From Candidatus Caenarcanales bacterium (GTDB lineage Bacteria; Cyanobacteriota; Vampirovibrionia; LMEP-6097): a stretch of DNA of 6,644 bases. The position numbers and the translations under genes were made by a program. Positions 1-6,644 of the stretch are shown here, in pieces (positions within the stretch are counted from its first letter, which is position 1; the number at the start of each line of letters is the position of its first letter). The DNA lies in contig JAJTHA010000156.1 of the NCBI GenBank assembly GCA_021299565.1, positions 1 through 6,644 on the forward strand, given 5' to 3'. The notes beneath the pieces were generated by a model. The model ran no database searches and was not told the origin of the DNA. It was given only the letters and a program-made list of their open reading frames with translations.

Positions 1-1735
1 CTTGATCGGCGTAATAATTTAAAAAATCTACTAGTTCACTGACCTCAGCATCAGCATCTAACCAAGTTTTGCCAGCTTCCAAAACTAAAAGCCCAATAAA
101 ACGCATCCTAAAATTTTCGACTTCCTTCGCTAATTTTTTAAGTACTTCAGCGCGCTTGATTACATTCAAAGCAGCCCAAACTTTTTGGGATTGCTTCGCC
201 TCGTAAATAGCATGATCACAATGACTATAACTAGCTAGTGAAACCCTACCTAGTACATGTTTTGTGCTTGCTGGATTCACTGATTCAAAACCAATATCCG
301 AGAACACTTTCCCTGAAGCGATTAAAAGTGGATAGGATTTGTTTTCGTATAATTCACTACACAAATCTGAGATAGACCTAAAAGCAAGATTACGATTCTT
401 TCCATCATAAAAGTCTATTCCAGCCGAATTAGTAAAAGTTTCACTTGATACAAAAGATGCTTTTAAATACTGACTAAAATGTGGTTCTAGCAAAAGTTCA
501 TCTTCTGAGCTTTTATTCAAAAAACCTTGTTTCAAAAAAGAATCATTTGCAGTGTTTTCCAAAAGCCTTCTCACTAAATACGACATGCCTGGAATCAGCT
601 CACCGTATGGCAAATAAACTCTTAAACAAAAATTATTTTCAGGAAAATAACCCTTCAATTCATCTAACATTCCATACAGCATCTGAATTTCAAAAGCTGT
701 TTGAGGGACTTCATTGACTTGAGCGATTCTAATTGCATGCGCCAGTGATCTAATATTATGACTGGCTATAGCTGGTCTAACATAATGGTGGTTTTGCAAT
801 AAAACTTCTGTAAGCTTTTCATAATTAGCATCTGTATCAGACTTAAACTCATAGACAGGACAATCCCAAGATTTTTGACGCGCTATCGCGACTTCATAAT
901 CCCAGTAAGCGCCTTTTACAAGCCTAATGGTGATTGGGTTTCGTCTCGACTTGGCAATATTAATCCATCTAACCAAATCCATATAACTATCTTTGAGATA
1001 AGCTTGAATCACGATTCCAGCACCTGTCCAATTGATGAAATCTGGTTCCGATAAAAGTTCTTCGAGTATTTCAAAAGTAATTTCTTTGAAATGAAAATGC
1101 TCACTATCTACATTTATTGAGGCGCCAGTCTCAATGGCTAATTTATAGATATCTCGCAATCTGTTTTTAATGATCTGTTTTTTGCTTTTAAAATCAAGTG
1201 GGTGGATTTGAGCAGCCAAAGAAGAAAGCTTGATGGATAAATTAACCTGATCAATAGATCGTATGATTTCTAAATATTTTTCGTGGTAAAGACTTGCTTC
1301 CTCCTCAGTTAGGGCAATTTCTCCAAGTAAATCTAGCGTATAGCTCAGTCCTTGTCGCTCTAGTTGAGAGATTTTATCCAAAGCCTCACTAGTATTAGAT
1401 CCGGCAATAAACGATTTAGCCATGGTTTGAGCTGAAAAATTAATCACTTTGTGAGTGATGCTATCTAGTAAAGGTAATTTAGCTGCAAAATTTACAATTG
1501 GGGCAATAAATGTTTTGGTGCCGCCTAAATATTCAACTAATAATTGATTAACCTGATCAGTCGTTTTGAGGCTGGGTAGTACATCTACAAAACGAAACAG
1601 CTGCTGCTGCAATCTTGGATTGTTGGTCGAAAACCTAAGTAATAAATTTTTGAAAAATTTATTTAAATCAGATTGAAAAGATTTAGCTTTAATAAAAGCA
1701 AACATTTCCTTACCGATTTGATATTCTGTTAACAC
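1..1735 (-). CDS. putA: Bifunctional proline dehydrogenase / L-glutamate-gamma-semialdehyde dehydrogenase PutA, C-terminal part outside window
   Basis: PutA oxidises proline to P5C with FAD, then P5C/glutamate semialdehyde to glutamate with NAD+. The leftward frame is open from GTG at 1735 to base 2 (578 residues) and runs off the edge. Residues 1 to about 415 match the proline dehydrogenase barrel: KLSS (K169), NVDSEH (D210), LVKGAYWD (Y277), RVYLPYG (Y374) and YLVRRLLEN (R389, R390). These line up with E. coli PutA K329, D370, Y437, Y540, R555 and R556 at offsets of 160 to 166, so the catalytic set looks complete. From about residue 430 the P5C dehydrogenase domain starts (NPAST, EAGKTW at 553-558); its catalytic Cys and Glu lie outside. 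The E. coli ribbon-helix-helix DNA-binding domain is absent, so this should be an enzyme without autorepressor function. The start could instead be ATG at 1705 (568 residues), but there the AAGGA motif sits almost on the codon. Divergent from the NHL gene. Confidence 0.95.
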   Translation of the reverse strand, partial: MLTEYQIGKEMFAFIKAKSFQSDLNKFFKNLLLRFSTNNPRLQQQLFRFVDVLPSLKTTDQVNQLLVEYLGGTKTFIAPIVNFAAKLPLLDSITHKVINFSAQTMAKSFIAGSNTSEALDKISQLERQGLSYTLDLLGEIALTEEEASLYHEKYLEIIRSIDQVNLSIKLSSLAAQIHPLDFKSKKQIIKNRLRDIYKLAIETGASINVDSEHFHFKEITFEILEELLSEPDFINWTGAGIVIQAYLKDSYMDLVRWINIAKSRRNPITIRLVKGAYWDYEVAIARQKSWDCPVYEFKSDTDANYEKLTEVLLQNHHYVRPAIASHNIRSLAHAIRIAQVNEVPQTAFEIQMLYGMLDELKGYFPENNFCLRVYLPYGELIPGMSYLVRRLLENTANDSFLKQGFLNKSSEDELLLEPHFSQYLKASFVSSETFTNSAGIDFYDGKNRNLAFRSISDLCSELYENKSYPLLIASGKVFSDIGFESVNPASTKHVLGRVSLASYSHCDHAIYEAKQSQKVWAALNVIKRAEVLKKLAKEVENFRMRFIGLLVLEAGKTWLDADAEVSELVDFLNYYADQ

Positions 1736-1747
1736 GTTCTTAATTTA

Positions 1748-1751
1748 TCCT
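1748..1751 (-). promoter_or_regulatory. Possible ribosome binding site of putA
   Basis: AGGA on the minus strand lies 12 bases before GTG 1735. The spacing is long, but it is the only purine motif at a workable distance. The alternative AAGGA before ATG 1705 leaves only one or two bases, too few for normal pairing. This is the main reason for preferring the GTG start, and the choice remains uncertain. Confidence 0.35.
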
Positions 1752-1758
1752 GCCCAAT

Positions 1759-1780
1759 TTCTCAGTCTAATAACCGAGAA
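1759..1780. promoter_or_regulatory. Imperfect palindrome in the divergent putA/NHL promoter region, candidate operator
   Basis: TTCTCAG (1759-1765) and CCGAGAA (1774-1780) form inverted arms matching at 6 of 7 positions around an 8-base AT-rich centre. The palindrome sits near the middle of the 88-bp gap between the two divergent starts, where a dimeric regulator could affect both genes. A TATATT hexamer (1790-1795, plus strand) could be a -10 for the NHL gene, but no good -35 is visible for either direction. The operator role is inferred from position and symmetry only. Confidence 0.3.
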
Positions 1781-1823
1781 GGGCACTGTTATATTAAGCA
1801 AGACTAAGGCATAAAGTGTATAG

Positions 1824-1904
1824 ATGTTCGCTTCAATTAAGTCTTGGAAAATAATACTTCTCGCAGTATTAATTAGTAACTTGTGTAATGAACAAGCCAA
1901 AGCT
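1824..1904 (+). other. Signal peptide of the NHL-repeat protein
   Basis: Residues 1-27 have a basic start (MFASIKSWK), a hydrophobic core (IILLAVLISNLC) and a polar end finishing in AKA before H28, an AXA-type signal peptidase I site. The Cys at 21 is preceded by SNL, not a lipobox, so lipoprotein processing is unlikely. An AAGG at 1806-1809 lies 14 bases before the ATG, too far for a strong Shine-Dalgarno. The signal peptide is the main support for starting at 1824. Confidence 0.75.
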
Positions 1905-4900
1905 CACTCTATAAAAACAAAAGCTGGTAACGCATACTCTGGAGCAGTTGAAGGCGCTTTATCAATCTCAAGGCTTAGCAGTCCATTTGATGTGGCTGTT
2001 GATAATAATGGTAATTCTTATTTGGTTAATTTGTGACATTATATTAGCAAGATTGACCCAAGCGGCAATCATACAATTATCGCAGGTTCCACGACAGCTG
2101 GTGATGTTAATGCTAGCGGAGTAAACGCTAGGTTTAATGGACCGAGAGAAATTGTTTTTGATTCAAACAATAATTGTCTTTATGTCTCAGACTACAACAA
2201 CCACAAAATCAAAAAAATCAATTTAACTACTTTTGAAGTCACAACTTTGCTTGGTGGAGCAGCCGGCTATCTTGATGGTCCCATTGCAAGCGCTCTTATA
2301 AGAAACCCTTCTGGACTAGCTTTAGACGCTTCTGGTAATTTATATTTTGCTGATTCGGGCAATAGAAGACTTAGAAGAATTTCTAGTGATTTTACAACAG
2401 TAACTACAGTCGCTGGATCTGGAACTAATGGTTTTCTTGATGGCGCAGGAGCTAGTGCAAGATTTGGGGCAATAGAAGACATCGCAGTAGATGCCAATAA
2501 AATCTATGTTGCTGATGCCTCTAACCATAGACTTAGACTTATAACAATTGTAAGTGGTAACGCAACGGTAACTACGTTAGCTGGAAGCGGCACTGTCGGA
2601 GATACAGTAGGAGCGGCACTTAGCTCGAATCTAAATACTCCAAGATCTATCGCTCTAATGCCAAGTGGAGATATTTATTTCTCAGACAGCTTAAATCATA
2701 AAATCAAAAAACTAAGTTCTGGACAAGTTACAACTTTCACAGGAACAGCAGCTGGATATGCTGATGGTGACGAGAATAGAGCGAGATTGAATCAACCAAG
2801 CGGCATATTAACAAATAACGGAAAATTACTGTTAGTAGATTATGCCAATCATAATTTACGAGAAATTCTAATTGGAGAGACTTACAGTAAACCTGATGTC
2901 TACACAATCGCAGGTAACAATGTCGCAGGCAATCTAGATGGCGTTTTTGGAACAGCTAGACTTTCGCGCCCTAGATCTATAGTTAAAGATTCTTTAGGAA
3001 ATTTATTTATCACAGACTCTTCAAATCACCAAGTTAAAAAAATCGACACAAGTGGTAATATGACTAGTTTTGTAGGCGGTACAACTGCAGGTTTTGTTGA
3101 TGACACTGGAGCTGCAGCAAGGTTCAATAACCCTGTAGATATTGTTATTGATTCATCAGATAATTTATATGTAGCAGATTCAGGTAATCATAGAATCAGA
3201 AAAATCACTCCAAGTGGGGTTGTGACAACTATAGCAGGGACAGGAATCGCTGGTTTCTTAGATGGTCCCGATTTAGCAGCAAACTTAAATAGCCCTAGAG
3301 GACTAGCTATAAATTCTCTTGGAGAAATTTTTATTGCTGATACCAATAATCATAGGATCAGGAAACTTGCAGCAGGGCAAGTAACGACGATAGCTGGTGC
3401 TGGAGCAGCTTTTGTTGATGGAGATGCTTCTAGATTTAATGCTCCAAATGATGTCGCACTTGATAACGATGGAAATATTGTAGTTGCAGATACTAGCAAT
3501 CATGCAATTCGAAAATTACAATTTCAAAACGGAAAATGGATAGCAACAACTCTCGCTGGTGGCTTTAGCGCTGGTTACAAAGATGGAATAGCCTCAGAAG
3601 CATTATTTAGCGGACCATTAAATGTAACCGTTGATAGCACAGGAAAAATATATATTTCAGACACTAACAATAGAAGAATCAGAAGATTAAACTCAAATAC
3701 TGTTGAAACAATTGCTGGAAGCGGTTTATATGGCTTTGCGGATTTGAACCTAGCTAATTCTGCTTTTATGCTTCCGGAAGGTTTATTAATTGACAACAAT
3801 AAATTATTAGTTGCAGATAGAGACAACAGTAGAATAAGAGAAATTAATTTAAGCGCTTTTAGTTCAAGCTCTTCTAATAATCCTGAAAGCAATTTCGAGA
3901 TGATCACTCTATTAGGTCAAACTGGAACGGCAGGCTATTTTGATGGTACCGTCGAAGTTGCTAGAGTAAATCGTCCTCACGGTATGGTTTTCGATAATGC
4001 TGGCAATTTATATATTGCCGATCGTAACAACAATAGAATTAGAAAAATATCTACAAGCGGCTTTGTTAGTAATTTTGCTGGAAGCGGTACTGCTGGACTC
4101 TTAGATGGAAACAAGGATACTGCACGGTTCAATCAACCAATAGATTTGGTATTTGATTCAACTGGTAATTTATACGTAAGTGATTATGGTAATCATGTAA
4201 TCAGAAAAATCGATACAAGTGGAATTGTTAGTATTTTTGCTGGTGACAATCTGAATCCAGGTTTTATCAATGATACCGGCACCTCTGCACGCATGAGAAA
4301 TCCTCTTGGCTTAGCAATTGACTCAAGCAATAATCTTTATGTAGCAGAATGGGGAAATCATGTAATTAGAAAAATCACTCCTGGGGCTGTGGTTACTACC
4401 TTCGCTGGAACCGGGACTGCTGGCTATATTGACGGTGCTGCCAATATCGCAAGATTTAATAGACCTTGGGGCCTAGTAATCAAAAACACTGGTGAGATAT
4501 TTGTTAGTGACACTAGTAATCATAAAATCCGCAAACTCACTAGCACTGGACAAGTAAGTACTTTTGCTGGTGGCAATGTGGCTGGCTTCAAAGATGGTGA
4601 TGGACAGGACGCACTATTTAACACACCTGGTTTTATCAAATTTGATAATTCTGGAAACCTTGTTGTTGCTGATAGTGAGAATCACAGGCTTAGAAAAATA
4701 AACAACTCCGGAGCTGTAACTAGCCTTGCTGGAACAGGAGTTGCTGGCTACAAAGATGCTTCACTGGAAGAATCGATTATGGTTCGACCAAGAGGTCTTG
4801 CTATGGCAGGAGATCAAATCTATATCAGCGAGGATACCGTTAATCGTATAAGAGTGATTCAAGAAAAAGACATTCCTGATCCTATAATAGTGCCACCGAT

Positions 4901-5615
4901 TGTGATTCAACCTGTAAACAAAAGACCAACTCTGATCTTGCTAAATGAAATTGAATTTGATCAATTAAACAGCTTCAAGCTGCGCGAAGGAATTAATCTC
5001 AACCTCAAAGTTTTTGCGTACGATGCTGAAGATGGATACAACGTAATCAAGACAATGACCTGGACTTCAACCCTACAAGGACTTTTGGGTACAGGCAATA
5101 AAGTATTGGATACCAGTGTTCTCAGGGCAGGAAAACACGACATCATCATCAAAGCCATTGATGGTCAAGGCTTAGCAGAAATTCTAAGTTTTTCTCTTGT
5201 TGTAATAGCCAAAGATGAAGATCTTGGTGATGGATCTGGCGGTGGAGCTGACCGCAATGGTGATGGCAAAGTAGATGAACAAGACAAAGTAGTTGAACCT
5301 TTAAAAGTCAATGACAAAATCGTAAAAATCATGAAGCCAAACAAAAACATTCGCTCTCGCAATTCAAAACTAAAAGCAGTTGCTTTTGAGCTGACTGAAA
5401 CCAATCAGGTACAAAATGATGTAAGCGAACAGATTATTTGGGAATTTAGCAAAAACGGAGAAGATGAAGAACTAAGAGAGTTTGTAAGTCAGGGTAAATC
5501 GGTCTCCCTGAACAAGCTGCCTAGGGGGCTTATTAAGCTCTATGCGAGAGTCAATGATGTTGAAAGCTCTACTAGCCTAAGAATCAATGCTAATAAGGTA
5601 GAGCTTTTGGAATAG
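1824..5615 (+). CDS. Large secreted NHL-repeat beta-propeller protein with Ig-like C-terminus, interrupted by an in-frame TGA (possible pseudogene)
   Basis: One frame of 1,263 codons runs from ATG 1824 to TAG 5613-5615, broken only by TGA at codon 71. Order: signal peptide (1-27); about 18 NHL-type repeats of about 54 residues (40-1012) with the pattern AGxxDGxxxxARFNxPxGLAxDxxGNL followed by YVADxxNHRIRKI; a proline-rich linker (about 1016-1033); an Ig/PKD/cadherin-like domain (about 1034-1131, with YDAEDG and a TWTSTLQGLLGTG segment); a Gly/Asp stretch with a calcium-binding loop (1143-1154); and a last beta-rich domain (about 1159-1263). NHL repeats form beta-propellers that bind proteins, sugars or nucleic acids; the ligand here is unknown. 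Export across the inner membrane is expected; no C-terminal anchor or sorting signal is seen. Downstream of the TGA the next in-frame start-like codon is TTG 2247, inside a repeat and without a signal peptide, so it is an unlikely true start. The gene is either freshly inactivated, read through, or carries a sequence error. No enzymatic motif is seen. Confidence 0.8.
1941..4859 (+). repeat. Array of about 18 tandem NHL repeats, coding units of about 160 bp
   Basis: Counted by the recurring AG-x-x-DG, ARF-N-x-P and D-x-x-NH-x-IRKI landmarks, there are 18 units, including the first unit broken by the TGA and a degenerate last one ending RIRVI. Most are 52-57 residues; the eleventh after the broken one is longer because of a Ser/Asn insertion (about 3854-3890). 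Some units keep near-identical DNA around the NHxIRKI segment (near 3184, 4189 and 4351), which points to internal duplication, but most have diverged. Confidence 0.85.
2034..2036 (+). other. In-frame TGA (codon 71) interrupting the NHL-repeat gene
   Basis: The frame before (from 1824) and after (to 5615) is the same, and both sides encode continuous NHL-repeat sequence: GNSYLVNL, then stop, then HYISKIDPSG. Against the repeat pattern YVxDxxNHxIRKI, this copy is one residue short exactly at the stop. The next base is C, and UGA-C is a known leaky termination context. Trp is encoded by TGG elsewhere in the window, so a reassigned code is not supported. Confidence 0.9.
5250..5285 (+). other. 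Dockerin/EF-hand-type calcium-binding loop in the NHL-repeat protein
   Basis: Residues 1143-1154 read DRNGDGKVDEQD, a 12-residue loop with ligand positions D1, N3, D5, the position-6 Gly, the hydrophobic position-8 Val and D12 all in place. It follows a Gly/Asp-rich stretch (DEDLGDGSGGGA) between two beta-rich domains. Only one loop is seen, while a dockerin has two, so a structural or linker-stiffening calcium site is more likely than a cohesin-binding dockerin. Confidence 0.7.
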
Positions 5616-5636
5616 GCATCTATTGCGTTATATAAT
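5607..5636 (+). promoter_or_regulatory. Candidate sigma-70 promoter of rpsD
   Basis: TTGGAA (5607-5612, 4 of 6 to TTGACA) is followed after 18 bases by a perfect TATAAT (5631-5636). The -35 overlaps the last codons of the NHL gene. Transcription would start near 5643, giving a leader of about 60 bases before ATG 5703. No intrinsic terminator is seen between the genes, so some read-through from the NHL gene is possible. Confidence 0.6.
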
Positions 5637-5702
5637 CTTTTAAGGTTTAGCTGGCTTTTTGCCTTGAAAATCACGTTTTTCTTGGGTTATGATGCTATGT
5701 CT

Positions 5703-6308
5703 ATGGCAAGATACAAAGGACCTAAAGACAAAATTTCCAGAAAATACGGCGAGTTACTATCAGGTATGCCGATATTTGAAGTGGCTAAAAGGCCATACAA
5801 GTCTGGTCAACACGGTCAACGTAAATCAAAAATATCTGAGTTTGGTACTCTTTTAAGAGAAAAACAAAAACTTAGAGAGAGCTATGGTGTACTTCCTGAA
5901 AGACAATTAAGAAGATACATTGACAAAGCACAAAGAAGCTCAAATCCTACTGGCGAAGTTTTGATGCAATTACTTGAAACGCGCTTGGATACTATCGTTT
6001 TAAGACTTGGTTTTGCACCAACAATGTTTTCGGCAAGACAACTTGTAAATCATGGTCATGTTTTGGTTAATGGTTTCAAAGTTGATATCGCTTCTTATAA
6101 ATTAAGCGCTGGAGACAAAATTTCTTTATCTGCAAAAGCTCAGAAAATGACTTTAGTTACGGAAGCTATGAAGAACTGGATTGATGTACTTCCATTCATC
6201 AAGCGTGAGAAAAATGCTTTTGAAGGCGAACTTATTGAAGTACCTGCTAGAGATGCGATTCCAGTTAACGTTAATGAACGTATGATTGTTGAATTCTATT
6301 CTAGATAA
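5703..6308 (+). CDS. rpsD: 30S ribosomal protein S4
   Basis: S4 is a primary 16S rRNA-binding protein of the small subunit; it nucleates assembly of the 5' domain and helps maintain decoding accuracy. The 201-residue product starts with the family hallmark MARYKGPKDK, contains YKSGQHGQ (32-39), the conserved EKQKLRESYGVLPERQLRR segment (53-71), and an S4 RNA-binding domain from about residue 92 (ETRLD, RLGF, SARQLVNHGHVLVNG), and ends IVEFYSR. It has no cysteines, so it is the zinc-free form. ATG 5703 was chosen by homology; ATG 5697 would add MS, and neither has a clear Shine-Dalgarno. A TTG-initiated extension from 5664 is unlike the family. The gene stands alone with its own promoter, apart from the rpsM-rpsK-rpoA cluster that holds it in many bacteria. 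Stop TAA at 6306-6308. Confidence 0.97.
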   Translation: MARYKGPKDKISRKYGELLSGMPIFEVAKRPYKSGQHGQRKSKISEFGTLLREKQKLRESYGVLPERQLRRYIDKAQRSSNPTGEVLMQLLETRLDTIVLRLGFAPTMFSARQLVNHGHVLVNGFKVDIASYKLSAGDKISLSAKAQKMTLVTEAMKNWIDVLPFIKREKNAFEGELIEVPARDAIPVNVNERMIVEFYSR

Positions 6309-6340
6309 TCGGCGTAAGCCAAATCAAACATTATAAAGTC

Positions 6341-6372
6341 ACTCCGAGACCTGCGCAGCAGGTCGTGGGAGT
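6341..6372. repeat. Palindrome 1, strong hairpin 32 bases after the rpsD stop
   Basis: GACCTGC (6348-6354), loop GCA and GCAGGTC (6358-6364) form a perfect 7-bp stem; ACTCC (6341-6345) and GGAGT (6368-6372) extend it past a small internal loop. In rpsD mRNA it would be a stable 3' structure that may protect the end or slow polymerase. There is no T-run, so it is not a standard terminator. It resembles the palindromic modules of dispersed intergenic repeats. Confidence 0.7.
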
Positions 6373-6393
6373 CCATAATGCATCAGGTAAGCT

Positions 6394-6427
6394 GGATTGC
6401 CACGCCGCTTCGCGGCTCGCAAAGACC
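6394..6427. repeat. Palindrome 2, resembling the dispersed GGATTGCCACG...CGCAATGAC intergenic repeat
   Basis: GCCGC (6404-6408), loop TTC and GCGGC (6412-6416) form the core stem, with TTGC (6397-6400) and GCAA (6419-6422) as outer arms. From memory, the flanks GGATTGCCACG and CTCGCAAAGACC closely match a palindromic repeat scattered between genes in many unrelated bacterial genomes, often written ATTGCGAG...GGCAATCC on the other strand. That identification is by recognition, not by a search. Confidence 0.6.
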
Positions 6428-6485
6428 TTAAATTGTACTTTCAAGCTTAAGGCAGCTTTCGCAAGCCTTGCTCTGGACAATTTAA
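6428..6485. repeat. Palindrome 3, TTAAATTGT/ACAATTTAA inverted repeat with inner stem
   Basis: TTAAATTGT (6428-6436) and ACAATTTAA (6477-6485) are perfect 9-bp inverted arms. Inside, AAGGC (6449-6453) and GCCTT (6465-6469) form a second stem, with GCTT/AAGC around TCGC as an alternative. The element abuts palindrome 2 directly. It could be a further module of the same repeat or a tiny non-coding insertion with terminal inverted repeats; no target-site duplication is evident. Confidence 0.5.
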
Positions 6486-6540
6486 AAACAAGTAAAAACA
6501 AAAATTAATCTGAAAATACCTATTATTGAGTTAAAACCCC

Positions 6541-6570
6541 TATACATATTCCCGAGATTTCTACTATAAT
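6541..6570 (+). promoter_or_regulatory. Candidate sigma-70 promoter for a gene beyond the right edge
   Basis: TATACA (6541-6546, 4 of 6 to TTGACA) and, 18 bases later, a perfect TATAAT (6565-6570). Transcription would begin near 6577 and run off the window with no start codon of a longer frame in view, so a leader of at least about 65 bases is implied. AT-rich sequence can give such matches by chance. Confidence 0.45.
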
Positions 6571-6615
6571 TATATATGCGTATTACGAAATGATTAAATT
6601 TCTGTAAGCGCCTTA

Positions 6616-6637
6616 GTAAAAACAAAGGGGTTTTTAC
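6616..6637. promoter_or_regulatory. Perfect 8-bp inverted repeat in the presumed leader at the right edge
   Basis: GTAAAAAC (6616-6623) and GTTTTTAC (6630-6637) flank AAAGGG. In the transcript from the 6565-6570 promoter this would be a small hairpin with AAAGGG, a possible Shine-Dalgarno, in its loop and base of stem. It could mask or present a ribosome site for a gene starting just outside, or be an operator. The next gene is not visible, so its role is open. Confidence 0.35.
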
Positions 6638-6644
6638 CATTACA

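Larger units (their letters stand above)
6309..6644. other. Intergenic region after rpsD with palindromes and an outward promoter; no gene seen
   Basis: No reading frame of useful length or tRNA-like sequence is seen in these 336 bases. The left half (6341-6485) is a run of three palindromes, locally richer in G+C than its surroundings. The right half is very AT-rich and carries a promoter and an inverted repeat that probably belong to a rightward gene beginning beyond the window. No classic GC stem followed by a T-run is present to end rpsD transcription. Confidence 0.7.

Noticed and set aside
481..717. Rightward 78-codon open frame
   Set aside because: It lies opposite the well-supported proline dehydrogenase coding sequence and has no family signal; it is a shadow frame.
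1685..1844. Similar starts in opposite orientation: putA from ATG 1705 (MFAFIK) and the NHL gene from ATG 1824 (MFASIK), 16 of 21 bases alike
   Set aside because: Short, with similarity not extending upstream or further downstream; chance is sufficient.
2034..2036. UGA read as Trp or Gly under an alternative code, or as selenocysteine
   Set aside because: No other in-frame TGA occurs in the three genes and Trp uses TGG. No clear hairpin of the bacterial SECIS type follows the codon, and NHL repeats have no known selenocysteine use.
2267..5404. Several leftward open frames of 62-110 codons inside the NHL gene
   Set aside because: Antisense to a strongly patterned repeat protein, with low-complexity translations and no start signals; they recur because the repeats recur.
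2247..5615. Separate gene starting at TTG 2247
   Set aside because: The TTG falls inside a repeat, there is no ribosome site or signal peptide, and the coding pattern continues upstream in the same frame to 1824.
5642..5665. Terminator or hairpin AAGG...CCTT with GGCTTTTTGCC between the NHL gene and rpsD
   Set aside because: The stems are three to four bp and mutually exclusive, with no T-run after them.
5664..5702. N-terminal 13-residue extension of S4 from TTG 5664
   Set aside because: S4 proteins start at the MARY motif; the extension is hydrophobic and lies in the leader.
5..6316. Direct repeat ATCGGCGTAA at 5-14 and 6307-6316
   Set aside because: Ten-base repeats are expected by chance in a window of this size, and the left copy is inside putA codons.
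6533..6634. Long-range pairing AAAACCCC (6533-6540) with GGGGTTTT (6627-6634)
   Set aside because: The left arm lies upstream of the candidate promoter, so both arms would not be in that transcript; a chance match is likely in this AT-rich region.

Overview
The window is an AT-rich (roughly 36-38% G+C by eye) bacterial chromosome segment with three protein genes. A leftward putA (1735 to beyond base 1) and a rightward gene for a very large secreted NHL-repeat protein (1824-5615) diverge from an 88-bp intergenic region. A monocistronic rpsD for ribosomal protein S4 (5703-6308) follows in the same direction as the NHL gene. The last 336 bases have no gene but carry three consecutive palindromes, a good sigma-70-type promoter and a further inverted repeat leading off the right edge.

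Taxonomy is uncertain. rpsD outside the rpsM-rpsK-rpsD-rpoA cluster, a cysteine-free S4, weak or absent Shine-Dalgarno sequences and a PutA without the N-terminal DNA-binding domain would suit several lineages, including non-photosynthetic relatives of cyanobacteria. That is a guess, not a call. All sense codons seen fit the standard code (Trp is TGG).

Region by region: (1) 1-1735 encodes the N-terminal 578 residues of PutA: a complete proline dehydrogenase domain with all key active-site residues, then the start of the aldehyde dehydrogenase domain. (2) 1736-1823 is a divergent promoter region with a 22-bp imperfect palindrome. (3) 1824-5615 is a single reading frame of 1,263 codons encoding a signal peptide, about 18 NHL repeats, an Ig/PKD-like domain, a Dx[DN]xDG calcium-binding loop and a C-terminal beta-rich domain. 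It is broken only by one TGA at codon 71. (4) A promoter in the last codons of the NHL gene drives rpsD. (5) 6309-6644 is intergenic.

The genes show no functional link: proline catabolism, an extracellular repeat protein and a ribosomal protein. The most notable observations are the lone in-frame UGA in an otherwise intact giant gene, at a spot where the repeat is also one residue short, and the palindromic repeat cluster downstream of rpsD. I see no convincing new defence, mobile or RNA-based system.
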